From contig JAHDND010000048.1 in assembly GCA_018435665.1 (NCBI GenBank), positions 62,001 to 126,000 of the forward strand: a stretch of DNA of 64,000 bases. Reading direction: 5' to 3'. The notes beneath the pieces are model-generated. The model did no database searches, was not told the DNA's origin, and was given only the letters and a program-made list of their open reading frames with translations. This document shows positions 35,471 through 43,171 of the stretch, one piece after another. Within the stretch, counting starts at the first letter, position 1; every line of letters starts with the position of its first letter. This DNA is from Candidatus Thiosymbion sp. Lineage in GTDB: Bacteria > Pseudomonadota > Gammaproteobacteria > Chromatiales > Chromatiaceae. The position numbers and the translations under genes were made by a program.

Positions 35471-36517
35471 ATGGATCTAATCCACCTTCTGGTCTACGTT
35501 GGGGTCGTGGTGGTCCTAATTTATGACTTCACCAATGGGATGCAGGATGCCTCCAACATCATCGCTACCCCCATTGCCTCGCGGGCCCTGTCACCCACCC
35601 AGGCCGTGACGATTGTCGCCACCTTCGAGTTTCTCGGTCCCCTACTGGGTGGCACGGCGGTGGCGAATACCATCGGCACCTTCGTCAACCTAGAGGGCGT
35701 GCGTGAGGTCTTGTCCATCACGGTGGTGCTGTGTGGACTCTTCGCCGCCATTTTCTGGAATATCGCCGCCGCCTCGGTGGGCATCACCGTCTCCACCTCC
35801 CATGCCCTGGTCGGAGGCCTAATCGGGTCGGTGGTCGCGAGTGTGGGCGCCGATCACGTGCTCTGGGGCTTTGCCCAATTGACGCAGCACGGCGAGGTGA
35901 TCGGCGTGACCAAGGTGCTGATCGCCCTGATCCTCTCGCCCATCCTGGGCTTCTGGGTGGGCTTCTGGACCCATCGGGGCGTCATGTACGCCTTGCGGTG
36001 GGCGAAGCCGGAGGCCAACGTGTTTTTCAAAAAAATCCAGTTCCTTACCTGTGCCGGCCTGGCGTTCGCGCACGGCGCCAACGACGCGCAGAAAAGCATG
36101 GGCATCATCACCCTGATTCTGCTGACGGGTGGTTTCCTCGACACCTTTGAGGTTCCCTTCTGGGTGATCCTTTCCTGCGCCATTGCCATGACGCTGGGCA
36201 TCCTTTCCGGAGGTTGGCGGATTGTCCGCACCATCGGCTTCGGTATCTACAAGGTCCGCCCCGTGCATGCCTTCAACGGCCAACTCTCCTCCACCCTGGT
36301 CGTCATGACCGCCTCAGTCGTGGGCGCCCCGGTTTCCACTACCCACGTCGTTTGTTCCTCGTTGCTGGGGATTGGTGCCTCGGAAAAACCCAAGGCGGTC
36401 CGCTGGACCAAGGCCAAGGAGATCGTGTCAACCTGGGTCATCACTATCCCCGCGACGTTTGTCGTCGCGACCCTGGCCTTTTGGTTGTTGCGCCTGTTGG
36501 TCCCCGGGTTGGAATAA
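35471..36517 (+). CDS. PiT-family transporter, short form (paralogue 1)
   Basis: 348 residues from ATG 35471 with GAGGAG 11 bases upstream. The first-half motif is IYDFTNGMQDASNIIATPIASRAL instead of GAND, and the second half keeps AFAHGANDAQKSMGI and APVSTTHVV. The first-half PVSTTH is replaced by ITVSTSHALVGG. This short PiT branch, with a DUF47 partner immediately downstream, is close to 38895 and 49250. Such proteins are annotated as phosphate permeases, but the branch is less characterised and other oxyanions are possible. Confidence 0.93.
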   Translation: MDLIHLLVYVGVVVVLIYDFTNGMQDASNIIATPIASRALSPTQAVTIVATFEFLGPLLGGTAVANTIGTFVNLEGVREVLSITVVLCGLFAAIFWNIAAASVGITVSTSHALVGGLIGSVVASVGADHVLWGFAQLTQHGEVIGVTKVLIALILSPILGFWVGFWTHRGVMYALRWAKPEANVFFKKIQFLTCAGLAFAHGANDAQKSMGIITLILLTGGFLDTFEVPFWVILSCAIAMTLGILSGGWRIVRTIGFGIYKVRPVHAFNGQLSSTLVVMTASVVGAPVSTTHVVCSSLLGIGASEKPKAVRWTKAKEIVSTWVITIPATFVVATLAFWLLRLLVPGLE

Positions 36518-36578
36518 GCCGGGCCCGCCGGCGCAACCATCCGCATAAACAAGTTCTTATTACTGGAGGATATCATCC

Positions 36579-37304
36579 ATGAGTGGTGGTAACACGAATG
36601 TCATCATGGCCAAGTTGACGGCACGCATCTTCCCGGTGGTACCGGATTTTTACCGCATGATCGTCGATCATTGCGACCTGGTCTGCCGGGCCATGGACGT
36701 CTTCGTCGAGTTCATGGAAACCGGCGACCAGGAAAAGGGCGATCAGGTTCGGGCCATGGAAAAGGAGGGCGATGATCTCAAAAGCCGCCAGATGGAAACC
36801 CTGAGCCGTGCCTTTGCCACCCCGCTGGACCGGGAGGATATCTACCGGGCCATCATGGCCATCGACGAAATCCTCAATTACGCCAAAACCACGGTACGCG
36901 AGATGGAGGACCTGGCGATCCAGCCCGACCAGCACATGGTGGAGATTGTCCGCCTGTTACGGGATGGCGCCTATGCCCTCAAGGCCGGCTACGCGAAACT
37001 GGGTACCCGTCCCAAGGAGGCGGACACGGACGCCATCGCCGCGCGTAAGGCGGAGCGTTCGGTGGAAAAGGTCTACCGCGCCGCCCTGGTGGAGTTGTTT
37101 CATGTCAATTCGCCCTTCGATGCCTTGGGTCAAGCCGGCGATGCCGCGCTCAACACGATTCTGCCGGGGATACTGAACGACTATCACCTGCACGTCATGG
37201 CCATCCTCAAGCGCCGCGAGGTCTATCGCCACCTGTCCAATACGGCGGATCGGGTCGAGAACGCCGGTAGCATCCTGCATGACATCATCGTGCAGGTGGC
37301 CTGA
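36579..37304 (+). CDS. DUF47 PhoU-like protein (paralogue 1)
   Basis: 241 residues, TGGAGG before the ATG. MSGGNTNVIMAKLTARIFPVVPDFYRMI and the MEKEGDDLKSRQMETLSRAFATPLDREDIYRAI motif, with acidic metal-binding positions, are shared almost word for word with the DUF47 proteins at 40024 and 48147. The C-terminus REVYRHLSNTADRVENAGSILHDIIVQVA is also common to them. Gene order PiT-DUF47 is the reverse of the 26358 and 33076 pairs. It likely controls the short PiT 61 bases upstream. Confidence 0.92.
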   Translation: MSGGNTNVIMAKLTARIFPVVPDFYRMIVDHCDLVCRAMDVFVEFMETGDQEKGDQVRAMEKEGDDLKSRQMETLSRAFATPLDREDIYRAIMAIDEILNYAKTTVREMEDLAIQPDQHMVEIVRLLRDGAYALKAGYAKLGTRPKEADTDAIAARKAERSVEKVYRAALVELFHVNSPFDALGQAGDAALNTILPGILNDYHLHVMAILKRREVYRHLSNTADRVENAGSILHDIIVQVA

Positions 37305-37321
37305 AGACCCGGTGCTCACGA

Positions 37322-37342
37322 CGCCGGGGCTAAGCCCCGGCG
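37322..37342 (+). terminator. hairpin after the PiT-DUF47 pair
   Basis: CGCCGGGGC and GCCCCGGCG form a perfect 9-bp stem around TAA, 18 bases after the DUF47 stop. A U-tract is missing, so termination efficiency is uncertain. Confidence 0.5.
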
Positions 37343-37372
37343 CTGGGCGCGGGCGGTCAGGTCGGTTCCTGG

Positions 37373-37392
37373 GGTGCAGAAAATGCTGCACC
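37373..37392 (+). promoter_or_regulatory. GGTGCAG dyad 2 (putative sigma54-activator site)
   Basis: GGTGCAGAAAATGCTGCACC, with arms GGTGCAG and CTGCACC around a 6-base centre. It differs from dyad 3 by one base and ends 162 bases before the sigma54-like element at 37554. It lies in a 445-base gap that has no gene and two further hairpins (37469-37496 and 37681-37711). Confidence 0.7.
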
Positions 37393-37553
37393 ATGACATG
37401 CCGCCAGGGTTGACAAAGCACTGAATTTAAAGACTATTCCGATTCTCCGTCGCTGGCCTGAACGCAATGGTTGCAGCCACCCCTGGAGTGGCAACCCGAC
37501 GGATTTTGATCTAACCCGCTGTTCTTAATTACCATTTTTGGATTGGGTGAGAT

Positions 37554-37569
37554 TGGCAAGGATGATGCT
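37554..37569 (+). promoter_or_regulatory. sigma54-like -24/-12 promoter before small protein and PiT-DUF47
   Basis: TGGCAAGGATGATGCT matches TGGCACGNNNNTTGCW at all but two positions, with GG and GC doublets 12 apart. A run of T follows. A strong hairpin (GCCCAAGC with GCTTGGGC, 37681-37711) would lie in the leader of the transcript, before the small gene at 37750. Confidence 0.65.
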
Positions 37570-37749
37570 TTTATTGGGGACGGTCTGACGAGGCCGATAA
37601 CCAGACCTTTCCGCGCAAACGTCGGATTCAGACCGCCACCCAGCGGATGGTGATCGGGTCCTCGTCCAGATGATGGGAATGCCCAAGCGTCAGGCGCCAC
37701 CTGGCTTGGGCATGGTGAATTTCAGGTGATACCCGAGAGGAATTATTTG

Positions 37750-37992
37750 ATGAGCATGCAACGTCGGTTCCAGATCGCCCTATTGGGCTATGGCATCTTG
37801 CTTCTCTCCCCTGAACTCGGTGGCTCCGGGGTCCTGATCCATCTGGCCGCCATTGTCGGCTGCCTATTCTTTCTGGTCATGGCGCTCAATTCCGCCATGC
37901 CCGGCTCCTCCCGCCACCGTCGCGAACCCAAACTGCATCGCGATTTCCACTTCAGAAAGCTGCGACTCGCGACTCCTCTGCCTCAGAGTTGA
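37750..37992 (+). CDS. 80-residue membrane protein, unknown
   Basis: Starts at ATG 37750 with GAGAGGA 8 bases upstream. The N-terminal half has two hydrophobic segments (FQIALLGYGILLLSPEL and GVLIHLAAIVGCLFFLVMAL). The C-terminal 30 residues are strongly basic and histidine-rich (SRHRREPKLHRDFHFRKLR). It is the first gene after the sigma54-like promoter at 37554. Like the 55-residue protein at 32747 it is a short two-helix membrane protein in the lead position, but I see no clear sequence identity between them. Confidence 0.65.
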   Translation: MSMQRRFQIALLGYGILLLSPELGGSGVLIHLAAIVGCLFFLVMALNSAMPGSSRHRREPKLHRDFHFRKLRLATPLPQS

Positions 37993-38115
37993 TGTCTCCC
38001 CCGGGGTTGCGCCACCCCCGTCCTGCTAGGCTGGAACGCCAGCAATTTTTTCCGGTCGTTAACGCCGCCCGAGCCCCGGGTCTTGGGAAGCCCCCTGCAT
38101 CCAGGGCTGGCGGCG

Positions 38116-38790
38116 ATGGCTTATGAATTAAGCAAACTCAATCAGTTGCCAATGATTCAAACCAGTCTCGATAAAGCCCGTCGCGAGTCGCTGCGCGCTT
38201 CCGCCCGCCAGTTGCGGGGTCCGGCCCGGCGTGCCTTTCAGGCCACCATGGCCATGAAATACTGTGGAGGCAATCCCGCGCGGGCGGAAAAGCTGTTTGG
38301 CTGGGGGCGAGAGGCGGTCGCCTTGGGTCTGCATGAGATTCGCACCGGCCTAGTCTGTTATAGCGCCCGCCCCGCCTTTTCCGGCAACAAACTCTGGGAA
38401 GAAAAACATCCCGGATTGATGGCACTGCTCAGGCAGTTGGTCAGTGGCCAGGTCCCGCTCCCCGCTCCATCCCGGAAGCGGGTTGGACAAGGCTGGCTGA
38501 CCGCCAAGGAGGTCATCCAGTCGCTGCGCGAGCATGGCGTCGCTGAGGAGAAGCTCCCCTCGATCACCACCATGACCGAGATCTTGAAGCGCAATGGTTA
38601 CAGGCCCGCCTCGGTCCGTAATTACCGGTCCGGCGATCAGGAAGGGCCGTCTCATACCCCGGTGCCGGTGAATGCGCCTGGCTCTTCCTTGCATCTGAAA
38701 GACCCGGCCAGGTCTCCAGCCGCCCCAGCCGCAGGGCGAGGTGGCTACCGCCATCCGCCGTCATTGTCCGATCAAGCCACGGCTAACTGA
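38116..38790 (+). CDS. ISAzo13-transposase-like DNA-binding domain, stand-alone
   Basis: 224 residues from ATG 38116 (MAYELSKLNQLP); a TTG at 38083 is possible. The core YCGGNPARAEKLFGWGREAVALGLHEIRTGL, then WLTAKEVIQSLREHGVAEEKLPSITTMTEILKRNGYR, resembles the N-terminal helix-turn-helix region of ISAzo13-type transposases. The DDE catalytic part is absent and a low-complexity Pro/Ser tail ends the protein. No transposon ends were found. It may be a remnant or a recruited DNA-binding regulator located between the small membrane gene and PiT. Confidence 0.6.
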   Translation: MAYELSKLNQLPMIQTSLDKARRESLRASARQLRGPARRAFQATMAMKYCGGNPARAEKLFGWGREAVALGLHEIRTGLVCYSARPAFSGNKLWEEKHPGLMALLRQLVSGQVPLPAPSRKRVGQGWLTAKEVIQSLREHGVAEEKLPSITTMTEILKRNGYRPASVRNYRSGDQEGPSHTPVPVNAPGSSLHLKDPARSPAAPAAGRGGYRHPPSLSDQATAN

Positions 38791-38894
38791 GGCCCCGATC
38801 GCGCGCGTTACCCCATCCCCTTAGACCAGCGTCCATTCCGCGGAGTGGATTGCCCCCTTAACCCCCTGACCTCAACCCAACGGCCGGACACCTA

Positions 38895-39938
38895 ATGGAT
38901 ACCGTCATAATCTTTGCCATCTTGGCTATCGCGATCGTGCTGATCTTCGATTACACCAATGGCTTCCATGATGCCGCGAACATCATCGCGCCCATGATTG
39001 CCTCTCGCGCCATGACCCCGGTGCAGGCCGTGGCGATTGTCGCCTGCTTCGAGTTTCTGGGCCCCCTCCTGGGTGGCACGGCAGTCGCCAATACGATTGG
39101 CAAATTCATCAACCTTAGCGACGTATCCACGGTCCTGTCCGTGTCGGTGGTGATGTGTGGCGTCTTTGGCGCCATTTTCTGGAATATCCTTACCTGGTGG
39201 TACGGCATCCCCTCTTCCTCTTCCCACGCCCTGGTGGGCGGTCTGGCGGGGGCCGTGATTGCCGCCGTCGGCACCGCGGCGGTGGTCTGGGGCTTCAACG
39301 ATCTGATCACCGAAGGGAAACTGAATGGCGTCACCAAGGTGCTCCTGTCGCTGATCGTCTCCCCCTTGCTGGGCTTCTGGGTAGGGTTTTTGGTCATGCG
39401 GTTGCTGGGCATCGTCCTCGCCCGGGCCACCCCCGCGGCCAACAAGCCCCTGCGTAAGGTCCAGTTCTTCACCGCCGCCGCGCTCGCCTTTTCCCATGGC
39501 GCCAATGACGCCCAGAAGAGCATGGGTATCATCACCCTGGTGCTGGTATTGGGGAATTTTCAGGACGAATTCGTGGTGCCCTTCTGGGTCGTAATGACCT
39601 GCGCCACGGCCCTCACCCTGGGCATCCTCTCGGGGGGCTGGCGGATCGTGAAAACCGTCGGCTTCGCCATTTATAAACTGCGCCCCATCCATGCCGTCAG
39701 CGCCCAACTGACCTCCGCGGCGGTCATCTTCGGGGCCTCCGCCTTGGGCGCCCCCGTCTCCACGACCCATGTGGTGAGCTCCTCGATCATGGGTATCGGT
39801 GCCGCGGAACGACCCAAGGCCGTCCGCTGGGCCAAGGCCCGGGATATCGCCAGCACCTGGGTGATCACCATTCCCGGTTCGGGCGCCGTGGGTGCCCTGA
39901 CTTTCTATGTCTTGTATCTGCTGACCGGGGTCGCCTGA
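38895..39938 (+). CDS. PiT-family transporter, short form (paralogue 2)
   Basis: 347 residues. It has IFDYTNGFHDAANIIAPMIASRAM and FSHGANDAQKSMGIITL, GAPVSTTHVVSSSIMGIG, and PSSSSHALVGGLAG in place of the first PVSTTH. Together with 35471 and 49250 it forms a set of close paralogues, indicating duplication of the PiT-DUF47 pair within the island. It is followed 85 bases later by DUF47 and a strong terminator, so the sigma54-driven transcript probably ends there. Confidence 0.93.
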   Translation: MDTVIIFAILAIAIVLIFDYTNGFHDAANIIAPMIASRAMTPVQAVAIVACFEFLGPLLGGTAVANTIGKFINLSDVSTVLSVSVVMCGVFGAIFWNILTWWYGIPSSSSHALVGGLAGAVIAAVGTAAVVWGFNDLITEGKLNGVTKVLLSLIVSPLLGFWVGFLVMRLLGIVLARATPAANKPLRKVQFFTAAALAFSHGANDAQKSMGIITLVLVLGNFQDEFVVPFWVVMTCATALTLGILSGGWRIVKTVGFAIYKLRPIHAVSAQLTSAAVIFGASALGAPVSTTHVVSSSIMGIGAAERPKAVRWAKARDIASTWVITIPGSGAVGALTFYVLYLLTGVA

Positions 39939-40023
39939 GGGCGAAGCCCCTGGTCCCTGGCGACTTGCTTGGCCTTCTGGCCAGACCCCTGATTAACCTT
40001 ACTTTTCATCGAGGAGTATCACC

Positions 40024-40722
40024 ATGAGTGGCAACCCGAATTCGACCGTCGGTAAATTGATGGATCGCATCTTTCCGGTCATGCCGGACTTTTTCCGCAT
40101 GATGTGCGATCAGTGCGATGTGGCGGTGAGGGCGACGACCACGTTCGTCGAGTTCATGGAATCGGGCAGCGAAGCGGCCCTGAATGAGATCCGTGCCCTG
40201 GAAAAGGAAGCGGACGAGATGAAGAACCGCAATGTCGAGGCCCTGTACAAGGCCTTCGCCACGCCCATGGACCGGGAGGACATCCTCCGGGCGATCCAGA
40301 CCCTGGACTACGTGATCAATTACACCAAGATCACCGCCCGGGAGATGGGGGCCCTGCATTTCGACTCCGATAAATACATCCTCGAAATGGCCGTGTTGCT
40401 CAAGAGCGGGGTGGAGGCCCTACAGCGTGGCTATGGCAAACTGGGGAGCAATCCCGCCCTCGCCGACGAGGATGCGACCTTCGCGCGCAACGCCGAGCGG
40501 AAGATGGAGCAGACCTACCGTCGCGCTCTGGTGCAACTGTACGATAAGGAGGCCCACCTGAAGCTGCTGGCCAGCAAAGGCGAGGCGACCGCGGCGGATG
40601 CCATGGAAATGACCCTCGACATCTTCCGTACCCGGGAAATCTATCGTGACATGTACGATGCCGCGGATCAGTTGCTGGAGGCCAGCCGCGTTCTGCACGA
40701 TATCGTCGTCAAGATTGCCTGA
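40024..40722 (+). CDS. DUF47 PhoU-like protein (paralogue 2)
   Basis: 232 residues, with GAGGAG 9 bases upstream. MSGNPNSTVGKLMDRIFPVMPDFFRMM, ALEKEADEMKNRNVEALYKAFATPMDREDILRAI and the C-terminal YDAADQLLEASRVLHDIVVKIA show membership of the same subgroup as 36579 and 48147. The middle part is more divergent (KEAHLKLLASKGEATAADAM). It is the last gene before a perfect intrinsic terminator. Confidence 0.92.
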   Translation: MSGNPNSTVGKLMDRIFPVMPDFFRMMCDQCDVAVRATTTFVEFMESGSEAALNEIRALEKEADEMKNRNVEALYKAFATPMDREDILRAIQTLDYVINYTKITAREMGALHFDSDKYILEMAVLLKSGVEALQRGYGKLGSNPALADEDATFARNAERKMEQTYRRALVQLYDKEAHLKLLASKGEATAADAMEMTLDIFRTREIYRDMYDAADQLLEASRVLHDIVVKIA

Positions 40723-40745
40723 ATTTACTCCATCCCCGTTATGGA

Positions 40746-40780
40746 GACCGGCACCCTGGACGGGTGCCGGTCTTTTTTTT
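40746..40780 (+). terminator. intrinsic terminator after DUF47
   Basis: GACCGGCACCC and GGGTGCCGGTC form a perfect 11-bp stem with loop TGGAC, followed directly by eight T. This is the clearest rho-independent terminator of the window and closes the PiT-DUF47 operon, separating it from the kinase gene. Confidence 0.95.
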
Positions 40781-40836
40781 CAGGTGAACCTGGCGTCATG
40801 ATCGGGCGCTTGAGATCATGACTCCGCATTTATCGT

Positions 40837-40895
40837 CATCGCACTTCAATGTCCGGTTTTCCCTGCTTATCGATACCGAAATCTGAAATGCGATC
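40837..40895. repeat. palindromic intergenic element, copy B
   Basis: Arms CATCGCACTTCAATGTCCGG (40837-40856) and CCGAAATCTGAAATGCGATC (40876-40895) are inverted repeats of each other and match the ends of the elements at 7542-7700 and 59782-59847. The centre is only about 20 bases here. Confidence 0.65.
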
Positions 40896-40954
40896 GGCGT
40901 AACCCGAGCATCCCGATTAACGGTTAGGCCTGGAAGGGCCGGGCGTCCTCCCGC

Positions 40955-43087
40955 ATGTTCAGACTGCTCAAACTCCATTGGCTGGCCATCCTGGTCGGGG
41001 TCACGGGCGTGCTCCTGTCGACGGGCGCCTTCTGGGTGGTCCAGGTCGAGATCGAGAAACGCCATCAACTGGAATTCGAATGGCTGGCCCAGAATCGTAA
41101 CCGGGTCCTGAAGAAGGGGATCGAGGAGGGCCTTAACGCCGTCCGCTCCCTGCACGACCTTCTATTGGTCGCCCCCCAGGTCGATGAGCAGGCCTTCGAC
41201 CGCTTTGCCCATGGTCTCGCCGATCGCTTCAAGGGTATCCAGGCCCTGGCCTGGGTCACCCCCCAGGCCGGACCGGCGGAGGAGGACCGCTTTCCGATCC
41301 GGTTTTTCGCCGCGGAGGGGAACAGCGCCCTGCATGCGGGGCAGGACCTGGGGGCCCAGCCCCTGTTGCGCAATCTGATGGACCGGGCCCTGGCCCGTGG
41401 CGACATGGTGGTGAGCGGTCGCATCCTCCTGATCCATGATCCCAACCCCCAGTACGGCTTCATGGCCTTCAAGCCGGTCTACGCCGCCCCCCCGGCGGAG
41501 GCCTTGGCGGAGACCCCGCCGGAGGGGCAAGGGGGTGAGCCCCTGGCCCGACTGCGGGGATTCGCCGTCGGGGTCTTCCGGATCGCGGACATCGCCGATG
41601 CCGCCATGGGGGTGCTGGAGCCGCGCGGGGTGGAATTCCTGGTCCTGGACGAGTCCGCCCCCGCCGGGGAGGAACTGCTCGATTTTTACGCCAGCCGACT
41701 CAATCGCTTCCCGACCCCGGCGACCACCGAATGGCGGGGCTGGGACCTGGAACCGGCGCCGCGCGTCACCGAGAGCTTCCCGGTGGCGGATCGCCGCTGG
41801 TCGATCACCTGCTCCCCGACCCGGCAGTTCACCACCGAGGTCTTCCGGGAAGGGCCCTGGATCATCCTCGGCAGTGGCCTGGCCCTGACCCTGGTGGTCG
41901 TCCTCTTCATCGCCCACTTCCGCGCCGCCCTGCGCCTGCGCCTGCGCATCGAGGAGGAACTGCGGGCGTCGGAACAGAAACTGCGCATCCTCATCGACCA
42001 GTCGCCGGACATCATCATGACGGTGGATCGGGTGGGCCGCGTCCTGATCGTGAACCGACCCCTGGCCACCGGCGAGGGCGCGGGGGGCCGGTGCGGCGCC
42101 GGCTTTCTGCCGATCCGGGCCCGGGAGCGCTTCAACCAGGCACTGGCCAAGGTGCTGAGTCTGGGTGAGCCGGAGCATTTCGGTTACGCCGGGGATGATT
42201 CGACCTGGTGGGAACTGCGCCTGGTGCCCCTGCGCGAGGGCGACCGGGTCGCCGCGGCCATGGTCATCCTGACCGATGTCACGGAGAAGCGGGTGCTGGA
42301 GGCCCATGCCATCCGCAACGCCCGCCTGGCCTCCCTGGGCGTGATCGCCGCCAGTGTCGCCCACGAGATCAATAATCCCAACAACGCCATCCAGTTCAAC
42401 GCCTCCATCCTCGCCCGCAGTTGGGAGGATCTGCGCAAGGTGCTCGATCAGCATCGGCGCGATTATGGCGATTTCACCATTGGCGGCGTCCCGGTGGACC
42501 GCGCCCTCACGGGGCTGCCGCGGCTGGTGGAAGGGATCGTCAAGGGGGCGCAGCGCATCGAGAAGATTGTGGGTAACCTCAAGCACATGGCCCGGCCGGA
42601 TGCCGGTGACCTGGACCATGCCGTGGACCTGGGGGAGGTCCTGCCCATGGCCATGTCCATTCTCCAGAGCCAGATTCATCGCTACACCGATCATTGCCGG
42701 CTGGAACTGCCGGAGGCCCTGCCCTACGTCCGGGGCAACGCCCAGCAATTGGAACAGGTCTTCATCAACCTGATCCTCAATGCCCTGCAAGCCCTGCCGG
42801 AGCGCGCGGCCGCGGTCCTGATCAGCGCCGGGCTGGAGCCGGAGGGGGAGTTCGTGCGGGTGTGCGTCGCCGATGAGGGCCGGGGCATGGCGGAGGAGGT
42901 GCGGGAGCGGGTCACCGAGCCCTTCTTCACCACCCGGGGAACAACTGGGGGGACCGGGCTGGGGCTTTCCATTTGCGCCCGGATCATTCAGCATCATTCC
43001 GGCCGGATGGAGATCGACTCCGCGCCCGGGGCGGGCACCCGGGTCAGCGTGCTGCTGCCCCTGGCCAAGGCGGGGGAACAAAGCTGA
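40955..43087 (+). CDS. CHASE-PAS sensor histidine kinase
   Basis: 710 residues. An N-terminal membrane helix (AILVGVTGVLLSTGAFWVV) and a second near 302-321 enclose a periplasmic CHASE-type domain (RVLKKGIEEGLNAVRSLHDLL, FKGIQALAWVTPQ). A PAS domain (about 340-445), the phospho-acceptor His470 in IAASVAHEINNPNNAIQ, and an ATPase domain with DEGRGM and GTGLGLSICARII follow. It should phosphorylate the NtrC-class regulator encoded 84 bases downstream. Its ligand is unknown; a site just outside the membrane would suit a nutrient anion or small organic molecule. Confidence 0.93.
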   Translation: MFRLLKLHWLAILVGVTGVLLSTGAFWVVQVEIEKRHQLEFEWLAQNRNRVLKKGIEEGLNAVRSLHDLLLVAPQVDEQAFDRFAHGLADRFKGIQALAWVTPQAGPAEEDRFPIRFFAAEGNSALHAGQDLGAQPLLRNLMDRALARGDMVVSGRILLIHDPNPQYGFMAFKPVYAAPPAEALAETPPEGQGGEPLARLRGFAVGVFRIADIADAAMGVLEPRGVEFLVLDESAPAGEELLDFYASRLNRFPTPATTEWRGWDLEPAPRVTESFPVADRRWSITCSPTRQFTTEVFREGPWIILGSGLALTLVVVLFIAHFRAALRLRLRIEEELRASEQKLRILIDQSPDIIMTVDRVGRVLIVNRPLATGEGAGGRCGAGFLPIRARERFNQALAKVLSLGEPEHFGYAGDDSTWWELRLVPLREGDRVAAAMVILTDVTEKRVLEAHAIRNARLASLGVIAASVAHEINNPNNAIQFNASILARSWEDLRKVLDQHRRDYGDFTIGGVPVDRALTGLPRLVEGIVKGAQRIEKIVGNLKHMARPDAGDLDHAVDLGEVLPMAMSILQSQIHRYTDHCRLELPEALPYVRGNAQQLEQVFINLILNALQALPERAAAVLISAGLEPEGEFVRVCVADEGRGMAEEVRERVTEPFFTTRGTTGGTGLGLSICARIIQHHSGRMEIDSAPGAGTRVSVLLPLAKAGEQS

Positions 43088-43121
43088 CGCGCGGGGCGGG
43101 TCTTCAGCCCCTCCGACTGAT

Positions 43122-43161
43122 GTTTTCAGGGGTGTGGCGCGCCCCCTCATGACCCTTAGCG
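43122..43161 (+). repeat. GGGGYGTGGCGCGCC intergenic repeat, copy 3
   Basis: GTTTTCAGGGGTGTGGCGCG followed by CCCC..ATGACCCTTAGCG, in the 84-base gap between kinase and regulator, immediately before the regulator's ribosome site. Partner copies are at 7472-7506 (reverse) and 35326-35366. Confidence 0.5.
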
Positions 43162-43171
43162 GAGGTCAAGC

